Assembly: GCA_040255405.1 (NCBI GenBank) | Contig: JBDZUX010000010.1 | Span: 1-64,000, forward strand | Length of the DNA: 64,000 nucleotides | Direction: 5' to 3' | Source of the DNA: 66-474 sp040255405 | GTDB lineage: Bacteria; Pseudomonadota; Gammaproteobacteria; Xanthomonadales; Rhodanobacteraceae | Shown: positions 36,304 to 47,820 of the stretch, in pieces | Layout of the letters: each line of letters opens with the position of its first letter | Numbering within the stretch: the first letter of the stretch is position 1 | Made by a program: the position numbers and the translations under genes | Notes under the pieces: model-generated | Database searches by the model: none | What the model saw: the letters and a program-made list of their open reading frames with translations, nothing else | What the model was told of the DNA's origin: nothing

Positions 36304-37214
36304 CCCCGTCGCCAGAGGCGCAACCGGTGCGCGTGCCGCATCCGGAACCGTTCGCCGCCCGCAAACGTCAGCGCAATCGCATCGAACCTGCGCCTGCGCA
36401 ACCAGCGCTCGAAAGTGTTCAGCCATTCCGTGGCTGATTCGCGCTCACCCAGCCGCTGCAGGTCGAGCAGCGTGTCGCCGCGGACGTCGGCGGTTTCGAG
36501 CGCGTCCGGCAGCGGCTCCACGCGAACCACGCCGGCGAGCCTGGCCAGCCCGCGCACGACGTCGTCGGCGCTGGCGACCGTCGCGAGGTTGGTGTCCACG
36601 GAATCGGGCAACGCACCCGGTCCCCAGAACCACAATGCATTCACGGGCAGGCCGCGCGCGGCGATGCGGGTGGCGTTGACCGGGTGCGCGTGCAGCGCGA
36701 TCTGGATTTCATTGAACAGGCGCCGCCACGTGCGCGCGGCATCGCCTTCCGGCAACACATCGATCAAGCTGGCGCCAAGCGCGTGGTCGGGGCTCGTGAA
36801 AATCGCGGGTTGCATGCCGTCCGCGAGCTGCACGCACCACTCCGTGGACGTGTCCACCCGCAACCCGCCCACTTCCGACAACAACGGTGACAGCGTCGCG
36901 GCAAGCGCCTCGGCCTCGGCACCCGACAGGTTGCTTGCCGGGCACGCCATCAGCCGCGCACCGGTCGCTTCGCTGCGTACGTATGCCGGGTCTGCGCACA
37001 ACCAGTTTCCGCCACCCGCATCCCCGGCGTGGCAGTGATGGCGCAAAGCCGCTGCGGGAATGCCATCGCCTGTGAAACGGAAATGTTCGCGCAATGCCGT
37101 CACGCGGGCATTCCGAGCATCCGGCAACCCATCGCCGCGCGCAAGCCAATGGTGGAACGCGGGGTCCGCGTCGGCATGCGCGAGCGGCGGCATCAGGACA
37201 TGCAAGGTACTCAT
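36300..37214 (-). CDS. COG4255-like conserved protein of the recJ cluster
   Basis: A 304-residue protein. It begins MSTLHVLMPPLAHADADPAFHHWLARGDGLPD and has SNLSGAEAEALAATLSPLLSEVGGLRVDTSTEWCVQL, PSNLIDVLPEGDAARTWRRLFNEIQIALHAHPVN-like wording and LPVNALWFWGPGALPD. Proteins with this wording precede recJ in this bacterial order and are sometimes labelled phosphoglycerate mutase-like, but I see no catalytic Ser/metal motif that proves that. It overlaps recJ by four bases and the ABC-F gene upstream by four bases, so it is within a tightly coupled operon. Confidence 0.75.
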   Translation of the reverse strand: MSTLHVLMPPLAHADADPAFHHWLARGDGLPDARNARVTALREHFRFTGDGIPAAALRHHCHAGDAGGGNWLCADPAYVRSEATGARLMACPASNLSGAEAEALAATLSPLLSEVGGLRVDTSTEWCVQLADGMQPAIFTSPDHALGASLIDVLPEGDAARTWRRLFNEIQIALHAHPVNATRIAARGLPVNALWFWGPGALPDSVDTNLATVASADDVVRGLARLAGVVRVEPLPDALETADVRGDTLLDLQRLGERESATEWLNTFERWLRRRRFDAIALTFAGGERFRMRHAHRLRLWRRG

Positions 37215-39190
37215 GCTGCATCAGCCTCCAGGGCCTCGTAACACGCCAGCCACTCGGATTCGAGGGCAGCCTTTTTCTCGCCCAGGACGTTCTGTTCACG
37301 TCCGATGTCCGCAAGCACCGCCGTCGGACCCTCGTAGATCGCGGGATCGGCCAGCCGCGCCTGCAAGGCGGCCAGTGCGGCATCGATCTTCGCGACCCGT
37401 GCCTCGATGCTTTCGAGTTGCTTGCGCCGGGCCCGCTGGCGCTCACGCTCGGCTGCGGCTTCGCGGCGCCGTTCGCGTGGGTCGGACGCCCGTTCTTGCA
37501 CACCGCCGCGTTCGACCTGTTCGCCGCCGCGCGTGCGCAACCAGCGCGCGTAATCATCGAGGTCGCCATCGAACGGTTCGACCGTACCGTCGGCCACCCG
37601 CCAGAAGCTGTCGCACACCAGTCCAAGCAAGTGGCGGTCGTGCGCGACCAGTACCAAGGCGCCGGGGAAATCATTCAGCGCGTCGGCCAGCGCGCCGCGC
37701 ATGTCGAGATCAAGGTGGTTGGTGGGTTCGTCCAGCACCAGCACGTTGGGCTTGCCCCACGCGATCAGCGCCAGCGCAAGCCGCGCGCGCTCGCCGCCGG
37801 AAAAACCGTCCACGTGCTCGAATGCACGATCGCCCGCAAAGTGCCACTTTCCGAGCCAGTCGCGCAAGACTTGCGGCGACGCTTCGGGCGCGAGTTCGCG
37901 CAGGTGTTCGAACGGCGTTTCGCCCGCCCGCAGGTTCTCCACCGTGTGCTGCGCGAAATAGCCGATCGACGCATCCTTGTGCGCGACGCGCTCGCCCGAC
38001 AACAGGGGCAAATCGCCGACCAGCGTCTTGACCAGGGTCGATTTGCCGGCACCGTTGGGGCCGAGCAGGCCGATACGGTCGCCGGCCTGGACGCTGAAGC
38101 GCACGTCGGACAATACCCGCGCAACCTGCGCAGGGCTTGTCGGAGCGGCCCCCGGCCGCGACCCGCTGGCAGCAGGAGAGCGTGAAGCATCGCGGGCATG
38201 GCCCGCTCCTGCAAAAAGCTCGCTGTAACCGGCGTCGACGTGTTCCAGCTTCAGCATCGCCTGCGGCAGGCGCTCGGGCTCCGGAAAGCGGAATTCGAAG
38301 GCGCGCTCGACCCGCACGGCCTCGGTGCCGGACAGTTTTTCCAGGCGCTTGATGCGCGATTGCGCCTGGCGGGCCTTGGTGGCCTTCGCCCGGAAACGGT
38401 CGATGAACGCCTGCAGGTGCGCACGCTCGGTCTGCTCCTTCGCGAACGCCGCCTGCCGCTGCTGCAGGCGCTCGGCGCGCTGGCGTTCGAAGTCGCTGTA
38501 GTTGCCCGCGTAGAGCCGCGCCGCACCCTGCTCCAGGTGCAGCACGTGATCGACGGTACCGTCGAGGAACTCGCGGTCGTGCGAAATCACCATCAGCGTG
38601 CGCGGATAGCGCCGCAGCCACTGCTCCAGCCACAACACGGCATCGAGATCGAGGTGGTTGGTGGGTTCGTCCAGCAGCAACAGGTCCGATGGCGCCATCA
38701 GCGCGCGCGCCAGGTTCAGGCGTCCGCGCCAGCCGCCGGAAAATTCCGCGACGCTTTTTTCGTGATCGCCAGACTTGAAGCCCAGCCCGTGCAGCAGGCG
38801 TCCGGCGCGGGCACCGCCGTCGTAGCCGGCCATTGCATCGATACGCTGATGGGCCACGGCCGCCGCCGCGTGGTCGCCTGTCGCCTGCGCACGCGCTTCG
38901 TCGGCCAGCGCCGCGGCCAGTTCGACATCGCCACCCAGCACGTAGTCGATGGCACGATCGGCCAGCGCGGGCGTTTCCTGCGCGACCGACGCAATGCGCA
39001 AACCGACGGGCACGTCCAGCGAGCCGACATCGGCTTCAACCTCGCCGAGGATCGCAGCGAACAGGCTGGACTTGCCGCTGCCGTTGCGGCCCGCCACGCC
39101 GACCTTCCAGCCGTCGTGAAGCGCCGCGTCGACGCCTTCGAGCAACAGGCGGTCGCCACGGCGCAGCGCAAAATTGCGGAAGGCGATCAC
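37211..39190 (-). CDS. ABC-F family ATPase (YheS/Uup-like) with in-frame REP insertion
   Basis: A 659-residue soluble protein with two ABC ATPase domains and no membrane part, acting on the ribosome. Domain 1: Walker A GRNGSGKSS, signature EFSGGWRGR, Walker B LLLLDEPTNHLD. Domain 2: GPNGAGKST, GFSGGERAR, VLVLDEPTNHLD. The charged inter-domain linker (ERLQQRQAAFAKEQTERAHLQAF) and a coiled-coil C-terminus (RRKQLESIEARVAKIDAALAAL) fit the YheS/Uup type. Residues about 324-357, right after the aromatic Y-loop of domain 2, are Ala/Ser/Pro/Gly/Arg-rich and are encoded by a REP-type repeat pair. Start overlaps greA's stop (ATGA). Confidence 0.93.
   Translation of the reverse strand: MIAFRNFALRRGDRLLLEGVDAALHDGWKVGVAGRNGSGKSSLFAAILGEVEADVGSLDVPVGLRIASVAQETPALADRAIDYVLGGDVELAAALADEARAQATGDHAAAAVAHQRIDAMAGYDGGARAGRLLHGLGFKSGDHEKSVAEFSGGWRGRLNLARALMAPSDLLLLDEPTNHLDLDAVLWLEQWLRRYPRTLMVISHDREFLDGTVDHVLHLEQGAARLYAGNYSDFERQRAERLQQRQAAFAKEQTERAHLQAFIDRFRAKATKARQAQSRIKRLEKLSGTEAVRVERAFEFRFPEPERLPQAMLKLEHVDAGYSELFAGAGHARDASRSPAASGSRPGAAPTSPAQVARVLSDVRFSVQAGDRIGLLGPNGAGKSTLVKTLVGDLPLLSGERVAHKDASIGYFAQHTVENLRAGETPFEHLRELAPEASPQVLRDWLGKWHFAGDRAFEHVDGFSGGERARLALALIAWGKPNVLVLDEPTNHLDLDMRGALADALNDFPGALVLVAHDRHLLGLVCDSFWRVADGTVEPFDGDLDDYARWLRTRGGEQVERGGVQERASDPRERRREAAAERERQRARRKQLESIEARVAKIDAALAALQARLADPAIYEGPTAVLADIGREQNVLGEKKAALESEWLACYEALEADAA
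38120..38221. repeat. REP pair inserted in frame inside the ABC-F gene
   Basis: On the minus strand one arm reads GCAGGAGCGGGCCATGCCCG and the other GTCGCGGCCGGGGGCCGCTC, the two halves of a GTAG-type REPIN, with the foot of the first changed to GCAG. The insert adds about 34 codons without a stop between the Y-loop and the next strand (RVLSDVRF) of the second ATPase domain. Confidence 0.8.
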
Positions 39191-39663
39191 ACGTAACGTA
39201 CGCCCACGATTTCGTAATTACGCTCGCCGGCCGGCGCGTTGAAGCCGAAGCTGTCGCCCTCGTTCTTGCCGATCATGGCGCGCGCGATGGGCGACGAAAC
39301 CGCGATCAGGCCTTGCTTGATGTCGGCCTCGATGTCGCCCACGATTCGATAGGTGACCTTGTCGCCACTGTCGGCGTCCTCGAGGTCCACCAGCGCCCCG
39401 AACACCACCTTGCCGCCCGGATTCAGCGTGGCAGGGTCGATGATCTGCGCGGTCGAAAGCGCGGCCTCGATACGCTGGATGCGGCCTTCGATGAATCCTT
39501 GCTGCTCGCGCGCGGCGTTGTACTCGGCGTTTTCGCTCAGGTCGCCGTGCGCACGCGCCTCGGCGATCGCGGCGATGACCTTCGGGCGTTCGACCGATTT
39601 CAGTTTTTCCAGTTCGGCGCGCAGGCGCTCGGAACCGGCTTTGGTCATGGGGGCTCGCTGCAT
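39187..39663 (-). CDS. greA: Transcription elongation factor GreA
   Basis: A 158-residue factor that rescues backtracked RNA polymerase by stimulating transcript cleavage. The N-terminal coiled coil carries the acidic tip in AHGDLSENAEYNAAREQQGF, and the C-terminal FKBP-like domain has TYRIVGDIEADIKQGLIAVSSPIARAMIGKNEGDSF. Start 39663 gives MQRAPMTKAGSERLRAELE, matching the E. coli MQAIPMT start. It follows carB as in many proteobacteria and is coupled to the ABC-F gene by a 4-base overlap. Confidence 0.97.
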   Translation of the reverse strand: MQRAPMTKAGSERLRAELEKLKSVERPKVIAAIAEARAHGDLSENAEYNAAREQQGFIEGRIQRIEAALSTAQIIDPATLNPGGKVVFGALVDLEDADSGDKVTYRIVGDIEADIKQGLIAVSSPIARAMIGKNEGDSFGFNAPAGERNYEIVGVRYV

Positions 39664-39865
39664 GGCGGGACTCCTCTATTGCATGCGGGCGCAGTCATGA
39701 ACCCCGCGCCCTTGATGAAAGGGTTGTTGTGGAAAGTCAGGGCCTGCCCCCGAAATGCTTCTGATCGGGGCCATGGATGGCCGTTCTGGTGTTGCCTGGG
39801 GCATTACGTGTGATTCTGCGAGGGGGTCTGGCGATGCGGCGACCATGGCGATCGCACAAAGATGG

Positions 39866-43134
<3,269 letters not shown>

Positions 43135-43135
<1 letters not shown>

Positions 43136-44262
43136 CAGCGCGCCTCCTGCATCAGGTTCGCGAAGCGTGCGAACAAATAAGCGATGTCGTGGGGTCCGGG
43201 GCTTGCTTCCGGATGCCCCTGGAAACAAAACGCGGGGCGGTCGGTCAACGTGAACCCCTGCAACGAACCGTCGAACAGCGAGACATGCGTCGTGCGCACG
43301 TTGGATGGCAGCGTGGCAGGGTCGACCGCAAAGCCATGGTTTTGCGAGGTGATCAGCACGCGACCATCATCGAGATCCTTCACCGGGTGGTTGGCGCCGT
43401 GGTGGCCGAACGGCATCTTCAAGGTCTTCGCACCCAAGGCGAGCCCCATCAACTGATGCCCGAGGCAAATGCCGAACAGCGGAACCTTCGCGTCGAGGAA
43501 CTTGCGCGTGGCCTCGATCGCGTAATCGCAGGCGGCGGGATCGCCGGGCCCGTTGGAAAGGCAAATGCCGTCGGGCTGCATCGCCAGCACGTCGGCGGCG
43601 GGTGTCTGTGCCGGCACCACCGTGATGCCGCAGCCTTGCTCGACCAGCAGGCGCAGGATGTTGCGCTTGAGTCCGAAATCGTAGGCAACGACCTTGAATT
43701 TCGGGGCGGGTTTGTGGAACGCCTGATCGTCGAGTTCGTAGTTGCCTTCGTGCCACGGCGCAGGCTCGCGCAGGCTCACGACCTTGGCAAGGTCGGCGCC
43801 ATTCAGGCCGGGAAACGCGCGCGCCTTGGCGATGGCATCGTCGGCGTCGATCGATTCGCCGGCCACGATGCACCCGTGCTGCGCCCCGCGATCGCGCAGG
43901 ATGCGCGTGAGCCTGCGGGTGTCGATGCCGGCAATCGCGACGACGCCATGGCGTTTCAGGTATTCCGGCAATGATTCCGTGCTGCGCCAGTTGGAAGCGA
44001 GTCGCGGCACGTCGCGCACGATCAGGCCCGCGGCTTGTACCTTGCCAGATTCCTCGTCGGGCACGTTGCAGCCGGTGTTGCCGACGTGCGGCGCGGTCAG
44101 TGTGACGATCTGCTGCGCATAGGAGGGGTCGGTCAGGATCTCCTGGTAGCCCGTCATCGCGGTATTGAACACCACCTCGCCCGCCGTGCTGCCGCCGGCT
44201 CCGACGGCCTCGCCATGAAATAGCGTTCCATCGGCGAGGGCGAGCAAGGCAGGCATGGACAT
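43135..44262 (-). CDS. carA: Carbamoyl-phosphate synthase small subunit
   Basis: A 375-residue glutaminase subunit. The N-terminal domain has LADGTLFHGEAVGAGGSTAGEVVFNTAMTGYQEILTDPSYAQQIVT. The class I amidotransferase domain has the nucleophile Cys in PLFGICLGHQLMGLALG and the His-Glu pair in CFQGHPEASPGPHD. It hydrolyses glutamine and passes ammonia to CarB. Start 44262 (MSMPALLALADG) or 44256 (MPALLAL) are both possible. About 160 bases separate it from the divergent 2OG oxygenase gene; a TGATAACAT stretch there is a possible -10 region. Confidence 0.97.
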
Positions 44263-44420
44263 GGGCGGATTCCGGATACAAGTTGACCCACGAGCCGCGC
44301 GGGAGCGGGCTCGGGGAATCGGTGATTCAGGCAAGCGGCAATGTTATCAGAAACCGCTGATGCAGTGATGGCCGGGGTTGCGGGCAGCGATACAATGCGC
44401 GCATCACAAGGACGAATTCC

Positions 44421-45116
44421 ATGCTCGCCGCCACCCTGCTCGACCCTGCCCGGCTCGATCGCCCCGATACGCTGATACGCAACGATCCGTTCCCGTTCAT
44501 GATCGCGCACGCACAGCTTCCCGAACAATCGCGGGCCGACCTGGACCGCGATTTTCCGAGGTACTCGGGTGCCGGTTTCTTCCCCTACGACGAGAAGGAA
44601 TGCGGTCCGGCGATCCACGAACTGGTCAACGCCGTTACCTCGCCGGCGTTCGCGAGCGCGGTCGGTGCCAAGCTCGGCATCGACGACCTCGGTCAATATC
44701 CGACGCTGGTGACGATCTGCCGCCATCTCAACAGGCGGCACGGCACCATCCATACCGACAGCAAATCGAAGGTTGCGACCGCACTGATCTACCTGAATGC
44801 CAGTTGGCACGACACCAGCGACGGCTGCCTGCGATTCCTTTCGAAGATCGACGACATCGACGCTTCGATCGCACCGGAAGTGAAGCCGCTGTACGGCGAA
44901 TTCGTGATCTTCAAGCGCGCCGACAATTCCTTCCACGGCCACTTGCCATACGAGGGCGAGCGCCGCGTGATCCAGGTGGCGTGGCTGACCAGCGAGGAAG
45001 AAAAGCTGCGCAAGACCCAGCGCGGCATCACCACGCGCTTCTTCAAGAAGATCGCGGGTGGGCTCGACCGAAAGTTCGGTGCAGGCCGCGATCGCAACGC
45101 CGCGCATCGGGATTGA
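44421..45116 (+). CDS. 2OG-Fe(II) oxygenase-family protein
   Basis: A 231-residue protein with the double-stranded beta-helix metal site: HxD as HTD in HGTIHTDSKSKVATALIYLN, the distal His in NSFHGHLPYEGERRVIQVAWL, and the Arg two to five residues beyond it that binds 2-oxoglutarate. The N-terminal part (LIRNDPFPFMIAHAQLPEQSRADLDRDFPRY) is typical of small bacterial members. It hydroxylates an unknown substrate in the cytoplasm. AAGGA lies 8 bases before ATG 44421 and a TACAAT -10-like box at 44391-44396. Divergent from carA. Confidence 0.85.
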   Translation: MLAATLLDPARLDRPDTLIRNDPFPFMIAHAQLPEQSRADLDRDFPRYSGAGFFPYDEKECGPAIHELVNAVTSPAFASAVGAKLGIDDLGQYPTLVTICRHLNRRHGTIHTDSKSKVATALIYLNASWHDTSDGCLRFLSKIDDIDASIAPEVKPLYGEFVIFKRADNSFHGHLPYEGERRVIQVAWLTSEEEKLRKTQRGITTRFFKKIAGGLDRKFGAGRDRNAAHRD

Positions 45117-45157
45117 AGACCGGGACTCGCGACTCGGGAGAGCGCAACAACAAGGCC

Positions 45158-45232
45158 GTCATCCCGGCGCAAGCCGGGATCCATTTTGAAATCGTCAAGG
45201 GCAAGATGGATTCCGGCTTGCGCCGGAATGAC
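45158..45232. repeat. Paired ATTCCGG-type palindromes (REPIN-like)
   Basis: Two 30-base arms in opposite orientation, 45158-45187 and 45203-45232, differing at four positions. Each is itself a palindrome (CCGGCGCAAGCCGG) bounded by GTCAT and ATCCAT. The transcripts of both flanking convergent genes would form a long hairpin here, so it may serve as a bidirectional terminator. Confidence 0.85.
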
Positions 45233-45243
45233 GAGGCAGCACT

Positions 45244-45984
45244 TCAGCTGCGGGATTCGAGCACATCATCAATCGAATATTTGCCCGCCGGCTTGCCGGC
45301 CAACCATGCTGCGGCGGTGAGCGCGCCGCGCGCGAAGATCGCGCGATCGGTGGCGCGGTGCGACAGCTCCAGCCGCTCACCCGCCGCGGCGAGCATCGCG
45401 GTGTGTTCGCCCACGATGTCGCCTGCACGGACGGCAGCGAAACCGATTGTGCCGGGCGGGCGCGGGCCGGCCTGGCATTGGCGCGACAACACCGCAACGG
45501 CATCGAAGTCCAGCCCGCGAGCTTCAGCGGCGGCACGGCCGAGTGCGAGTGCCGTCCCCGAGGGCGCATCAACCTTGCGCGCGTGGTGCGCTTCGATGAT
45601 TTCGAGATCCCAGTCCGGCAGCGCCGCGGCGGCGGCACGCAATGCACGCGTCAGCACCGCAATGCCCAGGCTGAAGTTGGGGGCGTGCAGCACGGGGACG
45701 GTGCGTGCCGCTTCCGTCAATGCGTTCCACTGCGAATGTCCGAGTCCGGTCGTGCCGCTGACCAGCGCGATCCGGTTCGCCACGCAATGCGCGAGCGCGG
45801 CCTCGAAACCATCCGGCGAACTGAAATCGACGACGACGTCCAGCTTCGCCGCGCCGCGCCAGTCGCTCGACGCGCCGATCGTGGCGACCAACTCGAATCG
45901 CGCATCGCCGTGGAGCAAATCTTGCAGAGCCTGGCCCATGCGGCCGCTGGCGCCGTTGATGGCCAAACGGGAAGGATTGCGCAT
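45244..45984 (-). CDS. dapB: 4-hydroxy-tetrahydrodipicolinate reductase
   Basis: A 246-residue enzyme of lysine and meso-diaminopimelate synthesis. The NAD(P) motif is LAINGASGRMGQAL; VVDFSSPDGFEAAL, LVSGTTGL and the catalytic region EIIEAHHARKVDAPSGTALAL with the His-His pair and Lys follow; the end is ELSHRATDRAIFARGALTAAAWLAGKPAGKYSIDDVL. Length is slightly below the usual 265-270. It lies downstream of dnaJ on the same strand, an order typical for Xanthomonas and relatives. Confidence 0.96.
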   Translation of the reverse strand: MRNPSRLAINGASGRMGQALQDLLHGDARFELVATIGASSDWRGAAKLDVVVDFSSPDGFEAALAHCVANRIALVSGTTGLGHSQWNALTEAARTVPVLHAPNFSLGIAVLTRALRAAAAALPDWDLEIIEAHHARKVDAPSGTALALGRAAAEARGLDFDAVAVLSRQCQAGPRPPGTIGFAAVRAGDIVGEHTAMLAAAGERLELSHRATDRAIFARGALTAAAWLAGKPAGKYSIDDVLESRS

Positions 45985-46023
45985 TTCAGAACCAGCGGTC
46001 GGGACGCTCCGAAGCTTACAAGG

Positions 46024-46075
46024 CCGTCATCCCGGCGCAAGCCGCTGCGAGGCAGCCGCAGTGGCCCCGGGATCA
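46024..46075. repeat. Degenerate ATCCCGG-type repeat in the dnaJ-dapB spacer
   Basis: Starts GCCGTCATCCCGGCGCAAGC like the arm at 45158 but then diverges to GCTGCGAGGCAGCCGCAGTG before CCCGGGATCAC. It appears to be a hybrid or decayed copy with its own small stem (CTGCGAGGCAGCCGCAG). Confidence 0.6.
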
Positions 46076-46114
46076 CGGCGGGGTAATTTACGCCTCCCGT
46101 CCGAGCTCCGGCTG

Positions 46115-47230
46115 TCAGCCCGTCATCTTCGCCCAAAACTGCTTCACGCCGTCGACGAAGCCGCTGTTGCGCGGCGAATGCTTGCGCGCTTCTTCGGCAT
46201 CGGCAAAGGTGGCTTCGAACTTTTCCAGCAGGTCGCGCTGGTGTTTGTCGAGCCGCACCGGGGTTTCCAGGACCACGGTGCAGAAAAGGTCGCCGGTATG
46301 GCGGCTGCGCACCGACTTCACGCCCTGGCCGCGCAAACGGAATTCCTGCCCGGTCTGGGTTTCCGGCGGAACGGTGATGGTGGTCGCGCCGCCGAGGATC
46401 GGAACCTCGATGGACGCGCCCAGCGCGGCCTGCGCGAAACGGATCGGCACCTCGCAACGCAAGTCGTCGCCGTGGCGCTTGAAGATCGGATGCTCGCGCA
46501 CGTGGATTTCAACGTACAGGTCACCGGGCGTGGTGCCGGATGGGCCGGCTTCGCCCTGGCCCGACAAGCGGATGCGGTCGCCGTCGTCCACGCCGGCGGG
46601 CACTTTGACTTCCAGGCTGCGTTCGTCTTCGAGCCGTCCTTCGCCGTGGCAGTGGTTGCACGGCGTCACCACCACGCGCCCGACCCCGCCGCAATGCGGG
46701 CAGGTCTGCTGGATCGAGAAGATGCCGTTTTGCATCCGTACGCGGCCATGGCCGCGGCAAGTGGCGCAGGTGGACAGCTTGCCGTCTTCCGAACCGGTGC
46801 CGTTGCAGTGGTGGCAGTTGACCATGGTCGGCACGCGGATCTGCTTGTCGATGCCGGCCACCGCCTCTTCGAGGTCCAGCTCCAGCACGTAGCGCAGATC
46901 CGAACCGCGCGCCGCGCGCCGGCCACCACCGAAGATATCGGAAAAGATGTCGCCGAAGATGTCGCCGACGTCGCCGAATGGCGCGCCACCGCGGCGCCCG
47001 TTGCCATTCTCGAACGCGGCGTGGCCGTACTGGTCGTACATCGCGCGACGCTGCGGATCACCCAGGATTTCCCAGGCTTCCTTGGCTTCCTTGAAGCGCT
47101 CCTGCGCTTCGGGATCGCCGGGGCAACGATCGGGATGGTTCTTCATCGCCAGCCGGCGAAACGCCTTTTTCAGTTCCTCGTCGCTGGCCGTGCGTGCGAC
47201 GCCGAGAACTTCGTAGTAGCAACGTTTCAT
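46115..47230 (-). CDS. dnaJ: Chaperone protein DnaJ
   Basis: A 371-residue Hsp40. The J domain has the HPD motif in MKNHPDRCPGDPEAQERF; a Gly/Phe region follows (GNGRRGGAPFGDVGDIFGDIFSDIFGGG). Four CxxCxGxG zinc motifs are present (CHHCNGTG, CATCRGHG, CPHCGGVG, CNHCHGEG), then the substrate-binding C-terminal beta domains. It delivers unfolded proteins to DnaK and stimulates its ATPase. Start 47230 gives MKRCYYEVLGV, the normal N-terminus. Unusually the spacer to dnaK is 590 bases. Confidence 0.98.
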   Translation of the reverse strand: MKRCYYEVLGVARTASDEELKKAFRRLAMKNHPDRCPGDPEAQERFKEAKEAWEILGDPQRRAMYDQYGHAAFENGNGRRGGAPFGDVGDIFGDIFSDIFGGGRRAARGSDLRYVLELDLEEAVAGIDKQIRVPTMVNCHHCNGTGSEDGKLSTCATCRGHGRVRMQNGIFSIQQTCPHCGGVGRVVVTPCNHCHGEGRLEDERSLEVKVPAGVDDGDRIRLSGQGEAGPSGTTPGDLYVEIHVREHPIFKRHGDDLRCEVPIRFAQAALGASIEVPILGGATTITVPPETQTGQEFRLRGQGVKSVRSRHTGDLFCTVVLETPVRLDKHQRDLLEKFEATFADAEEARKHSPRNSGFVDGVKQFWAKMTG

Positions 47231-47788
47231 GTAGGCATTCTTGTTTCGAGGCCGCGATCGCGGACAAACCACGGGGCCGCGACCGCAGCGTAGATCACGC
47301 ACGACAATATGGGCGCAAAAAATGCCAACGCAATCCCGATCCGGCAAGTGGTCGGGGAAACGACGGTTTTCCAGCCACCCCCAAGCGCGTCGCCCGGACC
47401 GGTCCTTTCACCGCCAGACCGCGACCAACGCGCGCGGCCATGATACCCACGCCAGCGCCACCCGCAACAGCGCAGTGCCATCGGGCGCCGTCCGCAACGG
47501 TGCGGGCCGCGTGTGCGGTACGTTCAACCAGCCCGACGTGAAGCCATCGACAACACGGGTGGTGACTGTTCCAGCGGGTATCCGAGCGCGCAGCCCTGTG
47601 CGCGATCCGGGAACACCCGGACATCGACGAGCCACGCGTGCCGCGTGCCTTCGCACGGAACGACGACGTGAGATTTGCGATCGTCGCGGAACGCCCCGTT
47701 CCGGCATGGCCCCGCCGATCAAACGGCCTGCGGATCTTGTCCGCGTTGAACGGCGCGCTTCCCAGCGCCGATCGAACGCGGACAGTTG
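47231..47788 (-). other. Long dnaK-dnaJ spacer without a supported gene
   Basis: The spacer is long for this pair, which is usually separated by under 250 bases. Open frames exist on both strands, including a 104-codon minus-strand frame at 47408-47722 whose last half reads like ordinary protein (RIPAGTVTTRVVDGFTSGWL), but I recognise no family, signal or ribosome binding site. It could be a decayed gene. Confidence 0.5.
47304..47333 (-). promoter_or_regulatory. Possible sigma70-type promoter for dnaJ
   Basis: On the minus strand TTGCGT (47333-47328), 18 bases, TATTGT (47309-47304), which would start a transcript about 67 bases before dnaJ. The boxes each match four of six consensus bases, so this is a tentative call. 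Confidence 0.35.
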
Positions 47789-47815
47789 ATCCGGCAGCGC
47801 CCCGCGCTGCCGGAT
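47789..47815 (-). terminator. Perfect 12-bp hairpin directly after dnaK
   Basis: ATCCGGCAGCGC and its exact complement around a 3-base loop, six bases after the dnaK stop codon. No T-run follows, so it may be a partial terminator or an mRNA-stabilising stem lowering dnaJ expression relative to dnaK. Confidence 0.7.
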
Positions 47816-47820
47816 GACAC

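Noticed and set aside
36304..36426. An ATG start for recJ at 36426
   Set aside because: The extension overlaps the 3' end of the upstream gene by over 120 bases and lacks RecJ similarity; GTG 36303 with a 4-base overlap gives the normal length.
47408..47722. A 104-codon minus-strand gene between dnaJ and dnaK
   Set aside because: No ribosome binding site, no recognised family, Arg-rich N-terminal half typical of a GC-rich non-coding frame. Kept only as a possible remnant.
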